Translations under genes and position numbers: made by a program
Notes under the pieces: model-generated
The model's database searches: none
The model's input: only the letters and a program-made list of their open reading frames with translations
Told to the model about the DNA's origin: nothing
Origin: Enemella evansiae
GTDB lineage: Bacteria > Pseudomonadota > Alphaproteobacteria > Rhodobacterales > Rhodobacteraceae
Direction of reading: 5' to 3'
DNA: 64,000 bases
NCBI GenBank assembly: GCA_017255395.1
Contig: JAFKDC010000015.1
Span: 1 to 64,000, forward strand
Part shown: piece by piece, positions 28,265 to 38,036 of the stretch
Layout of the letters: each line of letters begins with the position of its first letter
How positions within the stretch are numbered: position 1 is the stretch's first letter

Positions 28265-29638
28265 ATGCGCATTCTGACGGCCTGCCTGCTTGTCCTGCTT
28301 GCCCTGCCCGCCGCGGCAGAGACCCGCGTGCCGCAATCGCAGGCCGAGGTGCAATTGAGCTTCGTGCCGCTGGTGAAAGAGGCGGCGCCCGCCGTCGTCA
28401 ACATCTACGCCAGCCGGGTGGTGCAGACCCGCAGCCCCTTTGCGGACGATCCCTTTTTCAACAACTTTTTCAACGAGTTCCAGTCCCGGCCCCGGGTGCA
28501 GAACTCGCTGGGGTCCGGGGTGATCCTGTCCGCCGACGGGATCGTGGTGTCGAATTACCACGTGGTCGGTCAGGCGACCGAGATCCGCGTGGTGCTGAAC
28601 GACCGGCGCGAATACGCGGCAGAGGTGCTGCTGGGCGACGAGGAATCGGACCTTGCGATCCTGAAGCTCGAGGACGCCACTGACATGCCCTTCCTGCCGC
28701 TGCGCGACAGCGATACCGTCGAGGTGGGTGAGCTGGTGCTTGCCATCGGCAACCCCTTCGGCGTCGGGCAGACCGTGACCTCGGGGATCGTGTCGGGGCT
28801 GGCGCGCTCGGGCACGGCGACGGGCAATGCGCGCGGCTACTTTATCCAGACCGACGCGGCGATCAACCCCGGCAACTCGGGCGGTGCGCTGCTGGACGTG
28901 ACGGGGCACCTCGTGGGGGTGAATACCTCGATCCTGACCCGCTCGGGCGGCTCCAACGGCATCGGCTTCGCCATCCCCTCGGCGCTGGTCGCGCAGTTCG
29001 TCGATCAGGCCAAGGCCGGAGAGACCCGCTTTCAGCGCCCCTGGGCCGGGCTGACCGGCCAGCCGGTGGACGCGGACCTGTCGGGCAGCCTTGGCCTGCG
29101 CCTGCCTGGCGGCGTGGTCATCGCCGATCTGCACCCGGAAAGCCCCTTCGCCAAGGCCGGTCTGCGGGTGGGCGACGTGGTGCTGGCGGTGGACGGCCAG
29201 CCGGTGAACACGCCGCCAGAGATGCTGTTTCGCATGTCGATCCGCGGGGTGGGCCACATGGCGCGCGTCACCTATGCCTCGGGCGGCGAGGAACACGAGG
29301 CCGAGGTCGCCATGATCGCCCCGCCAGAGGTGCCCCCCCGCGCCGCCGTCAGCCTTGGCGAGGATGCGGTGCTGCCGGGGCTGGCACTGTCCCGGGTAAA
29401 CCCGGCGGTGGCGGTGGACTACGGCCTGCCGATGGATGCCGAGGGCGTGCTGGTCACCGATCCCGGCCCCTGGGGCGCCCGCGCGGGCCTGCGCGAAGGG
29501 GACATCCTGCGCAGCATCAATGGCATCGCGATCGAGGCGCCCGCCGATGTCGACCGCGCCCTGCGCCGGGCCGGCCCCCGTATCGCCATAGAGGCAGAGC
29601 GCGGCCGCCGGCGCCTGCTGCTGCGCTTCCGGGTCTGA
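28265..29638 (+). CDS. Do-like periplasmic serine protease (DegP/DegQ family)
   Basis: 457 residues. Signal peptide about 1-18 (ending PAAAET). Trypsin-like domain with catalytic H99 (SNYHVV), D129 (ESDLAIL) and S205 (NPGNSGG), then two PDZ domains beginning near residues 270 and 365 (AKAGLRVGDVVLAVDG, ARAGLREGDILRSING). Degrades or refolds misfolded envelope proteins. AAGGGGGAC before the ATG. rarA begins three bases after its stop. Confidence 0.93.
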   Translation: MRILTACLLVLLALPAAAETRVPQSQAEVQLSFVPLVKEAAPAVVNIYASRVVQTRSPFADDPFFNNFFNEFQSRPRVQNSLGSGVILSADGIVVSNYHVVGQATEIRVVLNDRREYAAEVLLGDEESDLAILKLEDATDMPFLPLRDSDTVEVGELVLAIGNPFGVGQTVTSGIVSGLARSGTATGNARGYFIQTDAAINPGNSGGALLDVTGHLVGVNTSILTRSGGSNGIGFAIPSALVAQFVDQAKAGETRFQRPWAGLTGQPVDADLSGSLGLRLPGGVVIADLHPESPFAKAGLRVGDVVLAVDGQPVNTPPEMLFRMSIRGVGHMARVTYASGGEEHEAEVAMIAPPEVPPRAAVSLGEDAVLPGLALSRVNPAVAVDYGLPMDAEGVLVTDPGPWGARAGLREGDILRSINGIAIEAPADVDRALRRAGPRIAIEAERGRRRLLLRFRV

Positions 29639-29641
29639 GCC

Positions 29642-30961
29642 TTGGCCGATCTCTTCGACACCGGCGCGCCTGCGCCGCCGCCCGCGAAATCCGCCCCCCG
29701 CCCGCTGGCGGACCGTCTGCGCCCGCAGGCGCTGGCCGAGGTCATCGGCCAGCAACAGGTGCTGGGCCCCGATGCGCCGCTGGGGGTGATGCTGGCCTCA
29801 GGCTCGCTGGGCTCCATCGTCTTCTGGGGACCGCCCGGCGTCGGCAAGACCACCATCGCACGCCTGCTGGCGGATGCCACCGACCTGCATTTCGTCCAGA
29901 TCAGCGCGATCTTCTCGGGCGTGCCGGAACTGCGCAAGGTCTTCGAGGCGGCCAGGATGCGCCGCGCGAACGGGCAGGGGACGCTGCTCTTCGTCGACGA
30001 GATCCACCGCTTCAACAAGGCGCAGCAGGACAGCTTCCTGCCGCATATGGAGGACGGGACGATCCTGCTGGTGGGCGCCACCACGGAAAACCCCTCGTTC
30101 GAGCTGAACGCCGCCGTGCTCTCGCGCGCGCAGGTGCTGGTTCTGGAACGCCTCTCCGAGCCCGACCTCGAACGCCTGGTCCAACGCGCCGAGCAGGAGC
30201 TGGAGCGCCCGCTGCCGCTGGACGAGGGCGCCCGCGCGGCGCTGCTGGAAATGGCCGATGGCGACGGGCGCGCGCTTCTGAACCTCGTGGAGCAGGTGAT
30301 GTCGTGGCGGGTCGCCGACCCGCTCGACACCGCCGCCCTGCGCACCCGGCTGATGAAGCGCGCGGCGCAATACGACAAGTCCGGCGACGGGCACTACAAC
30401 CTGATCTCGGCGCTGCACAAATCGGTGCGCGGTTCCGACCCGGACGCGGCGCTCTACTGGTTTGCCCGCATGCTGGAGGCGGGCGAGGATCCGCGCTTCC
30501 TCGCCCGCCGCATCACCCGCATGGCGGTCGAGGACATCGGCCTCGCCGATCCGCAGGCCCAGACCCATTGCCTGGATGCCTGGAACACCTACGAACGCCT
30601 CGGCTCGCCCGAGGGCGAACTGGCGCTGGCGCAGGCGCTGGTCTACATCGCGCTGGCGCCGAAATCGAACGCCGTCTACGTCGCCTACAAGGCCGCCCGC
30701 GCGGCGGCGAAGAAGACCGGCTCCCTGCGCCCGCCGAAACACATCCTGAATGCGCCAACCCGGCTGATGAAGGATCAGGGCTACGGCGCGGGCTACGCCT
30801 ACGACCACGACGCCGAAGACGGCTTCTCCGGGCAGGACTACTTCCCCGAGGAGATGCGGCGCGAGACCCTCTACGACCCAGTCGATCGCGGCTTCGAACG
30901 CGACATGCGCAAACGCGTCGACTACTTCGCCAAACTCCGCGCCCAGCGACAAAAGACCTGA
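29642..30961 (+). CDS. rarA: Replication-associated recombination protein A (MgsA/RarA AAA ATPase)
   Basis: 439 residues from TTG 29642, immediately after the protease stop. Walker A GPPGVGKTT (63-71), Walker B LLFVDE (115-120) followed by IHRFNKAQQD, then the family's C-terminal tetramerisation region with RMLEAGEDPRFLARRI and GSLRPPKHILNAPT. Acts at stalled replication forks. The TTG start and tight spacing imply translation by coupling to the protease gene. Confidence 0.95.
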   Translation: MADLFDTGAPAPPPAKSAPRPLADRLRPQALAEVIGQQQVLGPDAPLGVMLASGSLGSIVFWGPPGVGKTTIARLLADATDLHFVQISAIFSGVPELRKVFEAARMRRANGQGTLLFVDEIHRFNKAQQDSFLPHMEDGTILLVGATTENPSFELNAAVLSRAQVLVLERLSEPDLERLVQRAEQELERPLPLDEGARAALLEMADGDGRALLNLVEQVMSWRVADPLDTAALRTRLMKRAAQYDKSGDGHYNLISALHKSVRGSDPDAALYWFARMLEAGEDPRFLARRITRMAVEDIGLADPQAQTHCLDAWNTYERLGSPEGELALAQALVYIALAPKSNAVYVAYKAARAAAKKTGSLRPPKHILNAPTRLMKDQGYGAGYAYDHDAEDGFSGQDYFPEEMRRETLYDPVDRGFERDMRKRVDYFAKLRAQRQKT

Positions 30962-30969
30962 AACCCCGG

Positions 30970-30992
30970 CTTCTTCTGTCCCAAAATATCCC
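30970..30992. repeat. Copy of the CTTCTTCT...AAATAC motif after rarA
   Basis: CTTCTTCTGTCCCAAAATATC followed by CCGGGGGGAG, nine bases past the rarA stop. It separates rarA from crcB and is embedded in a G/C-rich stretch. Confidence 0.55.
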
Positions 30993-31153
30993 GGGGGGAG
31001 GCCGCAGGCCGGGGGGCAGCGCCCCCTGCCGCCGCCGCCCCGTGCCTCGTGTCCTCCGCCCCGGCCCGCCGCCACCACCATCCGCAGGCCCGGCACCCGC
31101 TGCACGACCCGCCCAATCTTGACATCCTCCCCGCCACAAGCGACACGCGCGCC

Positions 31154-31525
31154 ATGACACCCGTCCTGCAAGTCGCAATCGGAGGCGCGCTTGGCGCCTC
31201 GGCCCGGTATATGACCGGGATCGCGATGGCGCGCCTGCTGGGCAAGGGCTTTCCATGGGGTACGCTGACGGTGAACGTCGTCGGGTCCTTCGCCATGGGC
31301 GCGCTCGTCGTGCTTCTGGCGCATCTCGGCGGCAACCGCTGGGCGCCTCTGTTGATGACCGGCGTGCTGGGCGGCTTCACCACCTTCTCGGCCTTCTCGC
31401 TGGATGCGGTCACGCTTTACGAGCGCGGCCAGACTGGCGTGGCGGCCGGATACGTCGCGGTTTCGGTGGTGGCGTCCATCACCGCGCTTTTCGCAGGCAT
31501 GAGCCTTGCAAGGGGAATGACATGA
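31154..31525 (+). CDS. crcB: Fluoride-exporting channel CrcB/Fluc
   Basis: 123 residues with four hydrophobic helices. GGALGASARYMTG, WGTLTVNVVGSFAMG and GVLGGFTTFSAFSLD are the conserved pore and Na+-site segments of Fluc channels, which export F- as dual-topology dimers. No fluoride riboswitch is evident upstream. The stop overlaps the next start (ATGA). Confidence 0.93.
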   Translation: MTPVLQVAIGGALGASARYMTGIAMARLLGKGFPWGTLTVNVVGSFAMGALVVLLAHLGGNRWAPLLMTGVLGGFTTFSAFSLDAVTLYERGQTGVAAGYVAVSVVASITALFAGMSLARGMT

Positions 31526-32577
31526 GCCGCGTGCAGACCGTGACCGTCGGGCCCGGAGACGGCGACCAGCGCCTCGACCGCTGGCTCAAACGCCTCTTTC
31601 CGCAGCTTGCGCAGGGGCGCATCGAAAAGATGTGCCGCAAGGGCGAGATCCGCGTCGACGGCGCCCGGGCCAAGGCCTCGACCCGGCTGGAGATCGGCCA
31701 GCAGGTGCGCATCCCGCCGCTGCCTGAACCGGGGCAGGTGGTCGCGCAGGCCAAGCCCAAGTCCTCGGTCGCGGTGACCGACGCCGATGCCGAGATGATG
31801 CGCGCCGCCGTCCTGTGGAAGGACGACCACGTCATCGCGCTGAACAAGCCCCCGGGTCTTGCCACGCAGGGCGGCAGCGGCCAGACCCGCCACGTCGACG
31901 GGCTATCCGAGGCGCTGACCTTCGGCATGGACGAGAAACCGCGCCTCGTGCACCGGCTGGACAAGGATACCTCCGGCGTGCTGCTGCTGGCGCGCAGCCG
32001 CGAAGTGGCCAAGGGCCTGACAGAGGCGATCCGCCACCGCGAGACGCGCAAGATCTACTGGGCGCTCGTCGCCGGTGTGCCCACCCCCTACCTTGGCGAA
32101 ATCAAGTACGGGCTGGTCAAGGCGCCGGGTCACGGCAGGGGCGGCGAGGGCGAGAAGATGCGCGCCATCCATCCCGCCGAGATCGAAACCACCCCCGGGG
32201 CCAAGCGCGCCCATACGCTTTATGCCACGCTCTACCGCGTCGCCAGCCGCGCCGCATGGGTGGCAATGGAGCCGGTGACCGGTCGCACCCACCAGCTGCG
32301 CGCGCATATGGCAGAGATCGGCCATCCGATCATCGGTGACGGCAAGTACGGCGGCTCGGGGCAGGAAAACCTTGGCGACGGCTGGGGCGCGCAGCTGGGC
32401 GGGGTGATCTCGCGCAAGCTGCACCTGCACGCCCGCACCATGGCCTTCCTGCATCCTGTGACCCGCAAGCCGGTGACGATCCACGCGCCCTTGCCACAGC
32501 ACATGGCCGACAGCTGGCAGACGCTGGGATGGGAAGAGGATTATGCCGACGAAGATCCTTTCGAGAAGCTGAGATGA
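31522..32577 (+). CDS. RluC-type 23S rRNA pseudouridine synthase
   Basis: 351 residues. N-terminal S4 domain (QRLDRWLKRLFPQ, GEIRVDG) and RluA-family catalytic domain with HRLDKDTSG, catalytic D147, and GRTHQLRAHMAEIGHPIIGD (20 residues). RluC is most likely, but RluD-like specificity cannot be separated by eye. Coupled by ATGA overlaps on both sides (31522 and 32574). Confidence 0.92.
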   Translation: MSRVQTVTVGPGDGDQRLDRWLKRLFPQLAQGRIEKMCRKGEIRVDGARAKASTRLEIGQQVRIPPLPEPGQVVAQAKPKSSVAVTDADAEMMRAAVLWKDDHVIALNKPPGLATQGGSGQTRHVDGLSEALTFGMDEKPRLVHRLDKDTSGVLLLARSREVAKGLTEAIRHRETRKIYWALVAGVPTPYLGEIKYGLVKAPGHGRGGEGEKMRAIHPAEIETTPGAKRAHTLYATLYRVASRAAWVAMEPVTGRTHQLRAHMAEIGHPIIGDGKYGGSGQENLGDGWGAQLGGVISRKLHLHARTMAFLHPVTRKPVTIHAPLPQHMADSWQTLGWEEDYADEDPFEKLR

Positions 32578-33251
32578 CGCTGAAACTGGTGATCTTCGAC
32601 GTCGACGGCACGCTGGTCGACAGCCAGGCGGATATCCTGGCCTCGATGGGGGCGGCCTTCGCCTCTGAAGGGCTGGCACGGCCCTCGCGCGAGGCGGTGC
32701 TTGGCATCGTCGGGCTGTCGCTGCCCGTGGCCATCGCCCGCTTGCGGCCCGACGATGCAGACCCGGCGGAAACCGCCCGCATGGTCGAGGCCTACAAGGA
32801 CGCCTACCTTGGCCTGCGGGTCGCGGGCGGCCCCGAGGCCTCTCCGCTGTTTCCCGGTATCCCGGCGCTGCTGGACCGGCTGTCGCAGCGCGAGGACCTG
32901 CTTCTGGGCATCGCGACGGGCAAGTCGCGGCGCGGGCTGACGGCGCTTCTGGACGGGCACGGGTTGGCAAAACGCTTCGTGACGACGCAGGTAGCGGACG
33001 ATCATCCGTCCAAGCCCCACCCGTCGATGATCTTCACCGCGCTGATGGAGGCGGGGGTCGAGGCCACCGATGCCGTCATGATCGGCGACACCAGCTACGA
33101 CATGGACATGGCGCGCGCCGCCGGGGTCCGCGCCATCGGCGTGACCTGGGGCTATCACCGGCCCGAGGCGCTGACGGCGGCAAGCGCCCTCGTCGCCGAC
33201 TCCGAGGCCCTGGGCCGCGCCATCGACGCCTTTGCAGGAGCCACGGTATGA
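32574..33251 (+). CDS. HAD-family hydrolase (phosphoglycolate phosphatase-like)
   Basis: 225 residues. HAD motif I DVDGTLVDS with nucleophile D9, motif II IATGKSRRGL, motif IV MIGDTSYDMDMA. The cap domain is of the helical Gph type. Likely a phosphatase; substrate unknown. ATGA overlaps join it to the pseudouridine synthase and ATP12 genes, a common alphaproteobacterial cluster. Confidence 0.9.
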   Translation: MTLKLVIFDVDGTLVDSQADILASMGAAFASEGLARPSREAVLGIVGLSLPVAIARLRPDDADPAETARMVEAYKDAYLGLRVAGGPEASPLFPGIPALLDRLSQREDLLLGIATGKSRRGLTALLDGHGLAKRFVTTQVADDHPSKPHPSMIFTALMEAGVEATDAVMIGDTSYDMDMARAAGVRAIGVTWGYHRPEALTAASALVADSEALGRAIDAFAGATV

Positions 33252-33958
33252 GCGAATGGGCCCCGAAACGCTTCTGGAAAGAGGCAGACGTGAAACCCGA
33301 GGGCGCGGGCTGGACCGTCACGCTGGACGGTCGCGGCATCAAGACCCCGGCGAAGGTCGCGCTTGCGGTCCCGACAGAGGCGCTGGCCCGCGCCATTGCC
33401 GAGGAATGGCAGGCGCAGGAGGAAAAGATCGACCCGGGCACCATGCCCTTCACGCGCATGGCCAATTCGGCGCTCGACAAGGTGCTTCCGCAGCGCGCTG
33501 CCGTGGCCGAGATGCTGGCGGCCTACGGCGACAGCGATCTGCTGTGCTACCGGGCCGAGGCGCCGGACGAACTGGTGGCCCGACAGGCCGAGCGCTGGGA
33601 TCCGCTGCTTGTCTGGGCCGACGAGATGTTCGGCGCCCGCCTTGCCCCCCGGGCCGGGGTCATGCACGCGGCGCAGGACGCCGCCGCGCTGGACCGGCTT
33701 GCGCACGAGGTGCATGCCCAGCCGCCCTTTGCCCTTGCGGCCTTCCACGACCTCGTGGCGATCTCGGGGTCCTTGGTGCTGGCACTGGCGGTGATCCACG
33801 GCGCCCGCAGCCCGGCCGAGGCCTGGGATCTCTCGCGCCTTGACGAGAGCTGGCAGGAAGAGCAGTGGGGCGTGGATGAAGAGGCCGCCGAGGTTGCCGC
33901 TCTCAAGCGTGCCGAATTTCTGCATGCGGCGCATTTTCACGCGCTCTCAACGGCTTGA
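33248..33958 (+). CDS. ATP12 family F1-ATPase assembly chaperone
   Basis: 236 residues. KRFWKEADV, VTLDGRGIKTPAK, AIAEEWQAQEEKIDPGTMPF (20 residues) and ERWDPLLVWADEMFG are ATP12 hallmarks. In mitochondria this chaperone binds the F1 alpha subunit; the bacterial homologue is assumed to do likewise. Last gene of the ATGA-coupled run crcB-synthase-HAD-ATP12. A CCGTAT/ATACGG hairpin follows at about 33963. Confidence 0.93.
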   Translation: MSEWAPKRFWKEADVKPEGAGWTVTLDGRGIKTPAKVALAVPTEALARAIAEEWQAQEEKIDPGTMPFTRMANSALDKVLPQRAAVAEMLAAYGDSDLLCYRAEAPDELVARQAERWDPLLVWADEMFGARLAPRAGVMHAAQDAAALDRLAHEVHAQPPFALAAFHDLVAISGSLVLALAVIHGARSPAEAWDLSRLDESWQEEQWGVDEEAAEVAALKRAEFLHAAHFHALSTA

Positions 33959-34150
33959 ACTGCCGTATTCGATACGGATAAATGACTGCCCGGGCGGGCT
34001 CTGCGCTTGACGCCTCAGCAGGAATCCGCCCACACTGCCCGCACGTCGGGAGGCGGCGACCAAGCGGGGGAGGATGCCCCGTTTAATGTCCGGTTACCCC
34101 AGGCCCCGGGGCCGCCCAGAGCCGTAAGAACGCCGGAATAGAGAAGGTTG

Positions 34151-35158
34151 ATGCTGAAGACCCCTGCTTTCCTCGCCCTCTTCCTGGCCGCCCAGGCGGC
34201 AGGAGCCGCGACCCTTGACGAAGTCAAGTCCCGCGAGACGCTGAACTGTGGCGTGAATGCCGGCCTGGCCGGCTTCGCCTCTCGGGACGATGCGGGCAAC
34301 TGGACCGGCTTCGACGTCGGTTTCTGCCGTGCCGTCGCGGCGGCGGTGCTGGGCGATCCGCAGGCGGTGACCTTCGTGGAAACCACCCCGCGGTCGCGCT
34401 TCACGCTGCTGAACGGCGGCGACGTCGACGTCTTGTCGCGCAACACCACTTGGAGCTTTGCCACCGACGTCGAGTTTCAGGTGAATTTCGCCGGGATCGT
34501 CTACTATGACGGGCAGGGCTTCATGGTGCCGAAGTCGCTGGGCGTCAGCTCTGCCACCGAACTGGCGGGCAAGTCGGTTTGCGTGCATTCCGAGACCACC
34601 TCGGCCCTGAACATGCGCGAGTATTTCACCCGCCTCGACATGAGCGTGGAGCCGGTCGCGGTGGAGACTGCCGCAGAGGCGCAGGCCAAGTACCTGAGCG
34701 GCGAATGCGACGTCTATACCTCGGACGCCTCGCAACTGGCCGCGATTCGCGCCACCTTCGAGACACCCGGCGACCACGTGCTGTTGCAGGATATCATCTC
34801 GAAAGAGCCGCTGGGGCCGGTGGTCCGCCACGGCGACGACCGCTGGTCCGATATCGTGCGCTGGGTTTTGAACGCGCTGATCTCGGCCGAAGAGCTGGGC
34901 GTGACCTCGGCCAATATCGACGAGCTGATGCAGGGCACCAACAACCCCGAGATCGACCGCCTGCTGGGCACCACCGGGCGGCTGGGCGACATGCTGGGGC
35001 TGGATGCCGACTGGGCCGCGCGGGCGATCAAGGCGGGCGGCAACTACGGCGAGCTGTTCGCCAAGCATATCGGCGAGAAGACCCCGATCGGCTTGTCGCG
35101 CGGGCTGAACCTGCAATGGACGGAAGGCGGGCTGCTGTATTCCCCGCCGTTCCGCTGA
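34151..35158 (+). CDS. Amino-acid ABC transporter solute-binding protein (AapJ/BztA-like)
   Basis: 335 residues with a signal peptide ending AAGAATL. The SBP_bac_3 domain shows LNCGVNAGLAGFA, GNWTGFDVGFCRAVAAAVLG (20 residues), TTPRSRFTLLNGGDVDVLSR (20 residues) and YYDGQGFMV. General L-amino-acid binding is the best guess. No permease or ATPase gene is adjacent, so it is an orphan here. The TTG one codon upstream is an alternative start. Confidence 0.88.
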   Translation: MLKTPAFLALFLAAQAAGAATLDEVKSRETLNCGVNAGLAGFASRDDAGNWTGFDVGFCRAVAAAVLGDPQAVTFVETTPRSRFTLLNGGDVDVLSRNTTWSFATDVEFQVNFAGIVYYDGQGFMVPKSLGVSSATELAGKSVCVHSETTSALNMREYFTRLDMSVEPVAVETAAEAQAKYLSGECDVYTSDASQLAAIRATFETPGDHVLLQDIISKEPLGPVVRHGDDRWSDIVRWVLNALISAEELGVTSANIDELMQGTNNPEIDRLLGTTGRLGDMLGLDADWAARAIKAGGNYGELFAKHIGEKTPIGLSRGLNLQWTEGGLLYSPPFR

Positions 35159-35284
35159 GGCGCCGGGCTTACACCGGGCTTACAGTCGAAGAGCGGTTTG
35201 CTTGCGGCATGGACCCGACAGGGGGAATGCTTCTGCTCGCGCACCGATCAAGGTGCGCGGGCGCCTCTGGCTGCGCGGCGTGGC

Positions 35285-35773
35285 TTAGTCCGTCAGGTCG
35301 CGGGGCACGATGAAATCGACAAGCCGCCCGGTGCCCAGATGCAGATCTTGCCAGTGGTCGATATCGAAATCCGCGATCAGCGTGGCGCCGGTCGGATAGA
35401 CCTGAAAGCGTGGGTGATCGACCGGGCGTTCCATCAGTTCGGCGGCGAAATCCCCGATGCCGGGGTTGTGGCCAAGCATCAGCACGCGCTCGCCGGTTGC
35501 GCGTTTCAGCACGGATTCCAGAACCGAGGAGTCGGCCAGATACAACGTCGGGTCGAAGGTGGCCTGCGCTTTGATCTGCAGCCGGTCCAGCGTTTCCCGC
35601 GTGCGCATGGCCGAGGACGACAGCACCGCGTCGGGCAGTTGGCCGTTCTGGCGCAGCCAGTCGCCAAGCACGGTGGCGGCGCGACGGCCCCGCGCGTTCA
35701 GCGGGCGGTCGTGGTCCTCTTGTCCGGTCTTCCAGTCGGACTTGGCATGGCGCATCAGGATCAGGCGTTTCAT
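35285..35773 (-). CDS. SixA-like histidine phosphatase
   Basis: 162 residues of the histidine-phosphatase superfamily. The phosphoacceptor His is in LMRHAKSDW near residue 8, with SSAMRTRETL, and the second His in LMLGHNPGIGDF. RHAKSDW is the SixA subtype, whose E. coli member dephosphorylates phosphohistidine proteins. Start overlaps the ferredoxin gene stop (ATGA). Confidence 0.88.
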   Translation of the reverse strand: MKRLILMRHAKSDWKTGQEDHDRPLNARGRRAATVLGDWLRQNGQLPDAVLSSSAMRTRETLDRLQIKAQATFDPTLYLADSSVLESVLKRATGERVLMLGHNPGIGDFAAELMERPVDHPRFQVYPTGATLIADFDIDHWQDLHLGTGRLVDFIVPRDLTD

Positions 35774-36429
35774 GGGCGCCAGTTTCGCATGAAGGCGGAT
35801 TGGTGGAAAGCCGACTGCTCGGGCAGCCGGGCGAAATCCACGGCCACGGGGCAGGCGCGCCGCACGAGGCAGCCCGCGCGGCAGGCCTCGCCCGCGTCGC
35901 TGGCGATATGGGCCTTGCAGCGCGGCACGTCGTAGGGGTGATCGGGCGACAGGGCGCCCACCGGGCAGGCGGTCTCGCAGGGGCGCGCACAGCGGGGGCA
36001 GGGCTGTGTCGGGGTGTCGGACAGGGGCAGGCGGGCGGGCAGGGCCAGTGCCGCGCGGTAGCTGATGAACAGCCCTGCCTCGGCCTGCACAAGCGGGCCG
36101 ACCGGCGAGGGCCAGGCCGTGCCGGTGCGTTCGGCCCAGCGGATGAAGGGCGCATAGGGCGGCCCGTCAGAGGGGTAGAGCGCGGTGGCGCCGACCTCTT
36201 GCGCCAGCGCGTCGATCACCCGCCGCGACCAGCGGTCCAGCGGGTCCGGCGCGCCGTCGCGGTATTCCGGCGCGGCGGTGAAGATCGGCCAGAAGCGAGG
36301 CTCGTCCGGGCCGATCATGACGATGGTGCCGGTACCCTCGGGCGCCCTGTCCGCCGCCTTGGGGTGAAAGGCGCCGCGCAGGGCAAGGCCGCGCCCGCGC
36401 GCGGCCCCGGCCAGATCACTCAGCGTCAC
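35770..36429 (-). CDS. Ferredoxin-type 4Fe-4S protein (QueG-like remnant architecture)
   Basis: 219 residues. The cluster site [17 protein letters not shown] (about residues 144-160) is a CxxCxxxCxxxCP motif, followed by further cysteines (CKAH, CRAGC, RACP). Upstream sequence resembles the reductase-like part of epoxyqueuosine-reductase relatives, but the protein is far shorter than QueG, so electron transfer or an unknown role is safer. It overlaps argB by 14 bases and the sixA-like gene by four. Confidence 0.75.
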   Translation of the reverse strand: MTLSDLAGAARGRGLALRGAFHPKAADRAPEGTGTIVMIGPDEPRFWPIFTAAPEYRDGAPDPLDRWSRRVIDALAQEVGATALYPSDGPPYAPFIRWAERTGTAWPSPVGPLVQAEAGLFISYRAALALPARLPLSDTPTQPCPRCARPCETACPVGALSPDHPYDVPRCKAHIASDAGEACRAGCLVRRACPVAVDFARLPEQSAFHQSAFMRNWRP

Positions 36430-37318
36430 GCCGCGCGGTCAGCGAGGGCAGGTCCGGCTGCCGAATCATCGAACCAGAGCCATGTTCCGTGAAGAGTTCC
36501 AGCAGGCAGGCGTTCGACACGCGGCCATCGACGATGACCACGGCCCGCACGCCTTCCTCCAGCGCCTTCAGGGCGGTTTCGGTCTTGGGGATCATGCCGC
36601 CCGCGATCACGCCCTCGGCGGTCAGCTTGCGGATGTCGTCGGGCACCAGTTCGGTCACCACCTCGCCGCTGCCGTCCTTCACGCCCGCCACGTCGGTCAG
36701 CAGCAGAAGCCGGTCCGCCTTGAGCGCGCCCGCGATGGCGCCCGCCGCAGTGTCGCCGTTGACGTTGAAGGTTTCCAGCGGGTCCATGCCAGTGGCCACC
36801 GGGGCCACCACCGGGATGATTCCCGCGGCGAAGAGGTCACGCAGCACCTGCACGTTCATCTCGATGGGGCGCCCGACGAAGCCCAGTTCCGGGTCGTCCG
36901 CCTCGCAGACCATCAGGTCGTCGTCCTTGCCGGACAGGCCTACGGCGCGCCCGCCCTCGTCCATGATCGCCTGCACGATGCGCTTGTTCACGAGGCCGGT
37001 CAGCACCATCTCGACCACCTCGACGGTGGCCTGATCGGTCACGCGCTTGCCGCGCACGAATTCCGATTCGATGCCCAGCTTGCCCAGCATCTCGTTGATC
37101 ATCGGCCCGCCGCCGTGCACCACCACCGGGTTCACGCCGACCTGCCGCATCAGCACGATGTCGCGGGCGAATTCGGCCATGGCATCGGCGTCTCCCATGG
37201 CGTTGCCGCCGAATTTCACCACCACCACGGCACCCGAGTAGCGTTGCAGGTAGGGCAGGGCCTCTGACAGCGTCCTCGCGGTGGCTTTCCAGTCTTTGTT
37301 CATATTGCGCGGTCTCAT
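36416..37318 (-). CDS. argB: Acetylglutamate kinase
   Basis: Second step of arginine synthesis, phosphorylating N-acetylglutamate. 300 residues from ATG 37318 or 295 from ATG 37303 (MNKDW...); neither has a strong Shine-Dalgarno. [42 protein letters not shown] and [15 protein letters not shown] are family motifs. In the minus-strand run yidC-MOSC-engB-argB, the usual Rhodobacteraceae order. Confidence 0.96.
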   Translation of the reverse strand: MRPRNMNKDWKATARTLSEALPYLQRYSGAVVVVKFGGNAMGDADAMAEFARDIVLMRQVGVNPVVVHGGGPMINEMLGKLGIESEFVRGKRVTDQATVEVVEMVLTGLVNKRIVQAIMDEGGRAVGLSGKDDDLMVCEADDPELGFVGRPIEMNVQVLRDLFAAGIIPVVAPVATGMDPLETFNVNGDTAAGAIAGALKADRLLLLTDVAGVKDGSGEVVTELVPDDIRKLTAEGVIAGGMIPKTETALKALEEGVRAVVIVDGRVSNACLLELFTEHGSGSMIRQPDLPSLTARRDAE

Positions 37319-37384
37319 CCGGTCGTTCCCCGTTCGGTTGCGGGGACAATGCCCCGCGCCGTCCGGGATTTCTAGAGGGGCCGG

Positions 37385-38035
37385 TCAGGTCAGCCCGGCA
37401 ATGATGGCCCGCAGGGTCGCAAGCCCTTCGCCCTTCTCCGAACTCGTCAGCACCAGTTCCGGGTAGGCGGCCGGGTGTTTGGCCAGCTTCTCGCGGACCT
37501 GCGTGAGGATCTTCTCGCGGTCCCTTGGATGGACCTTGTCGGCCTTGGTCAGCACCACCTGGAAGGTCACGGCGGACTTGTCGAGCAGGGTCAGGATTTC
37601 CTCGTCCACCGCCTTGATGCCGTGGCGCATGTCGATCAGCACGAAGGCGCGGCGCAGGCCGACCCGGCCCGCCAGATAGGCCTTCAGCAGCGCCTGCCAC
37701 TTGGCCACCACGGCGACCGGCGCATTGGCAAAACCATAGCCCGGCAGGTCGACCAGAAAGCGCTCGTCACCGAGGGTGAAGTAGTTGATTTCCTGCGTGC
37801 GGCCCGGCGTGTTGGACGCGCGCGCGATCCCCTTTCGCCCGGTCAGCGCATTGATCAGGCTGGATTTCCCGACGTTCGAGCGGCCGGCAAAGCAGACCTC
37901 GGCCCGGTCGTCGGGGGGCAGGCCGTCCATGGCGACGACGCCCTTGAGGAAATCGACCTCTCCGGCAAAGAGCTTGCGGGCGGCTTCGCGCTCGGCCTCT
38001 TCGGGTTCTTCGGCAAGGGGGAAGGGCAGTTGCAT
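37385..38035 (-). CDS. engB: Ribosome-biogenesis GTPase YihA/EngB/YsxC
   Basis: 216 residues. G1 GRSNVGKSS (51-59), switch I SNTPGRTQEINYF, G3 DLPGYGFANAP, G4 TKADKV and G5 TSSEKGEG. Essential GTPase for 50S maturation. The MOSC gene stop ends one base before its start, so translation is closely linked. Confidence 0.95.
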   Translation of the reverse strand: MQLPFPLAEEPEEAEREAARKLFAGEVDFLKGVVAMDGLPPDDRAEVCFAGRSNVGKSSLINALTGRKGIARASNTPGRTQEINYFTLGDERFLVDLPGYGFANAPVAVVAKWQALLKAYLAGRVGLRRAFVLIDMRHGIKAVDEEILTLLDKSAVTFQVVLTKADKVHPRDREKILTQVREKLAKHPAAYPELVLTSSEKGEGLATLRAIIAGLT

Positions 38036-38036
38036 G

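Noticed and set aside
31145-31153. Fluoride riboswitch before crcB
   Set aside because: The upstream region lacks the pseudoknot-forming consensus as far as I can see, and crcB lies in a coupled gene run.
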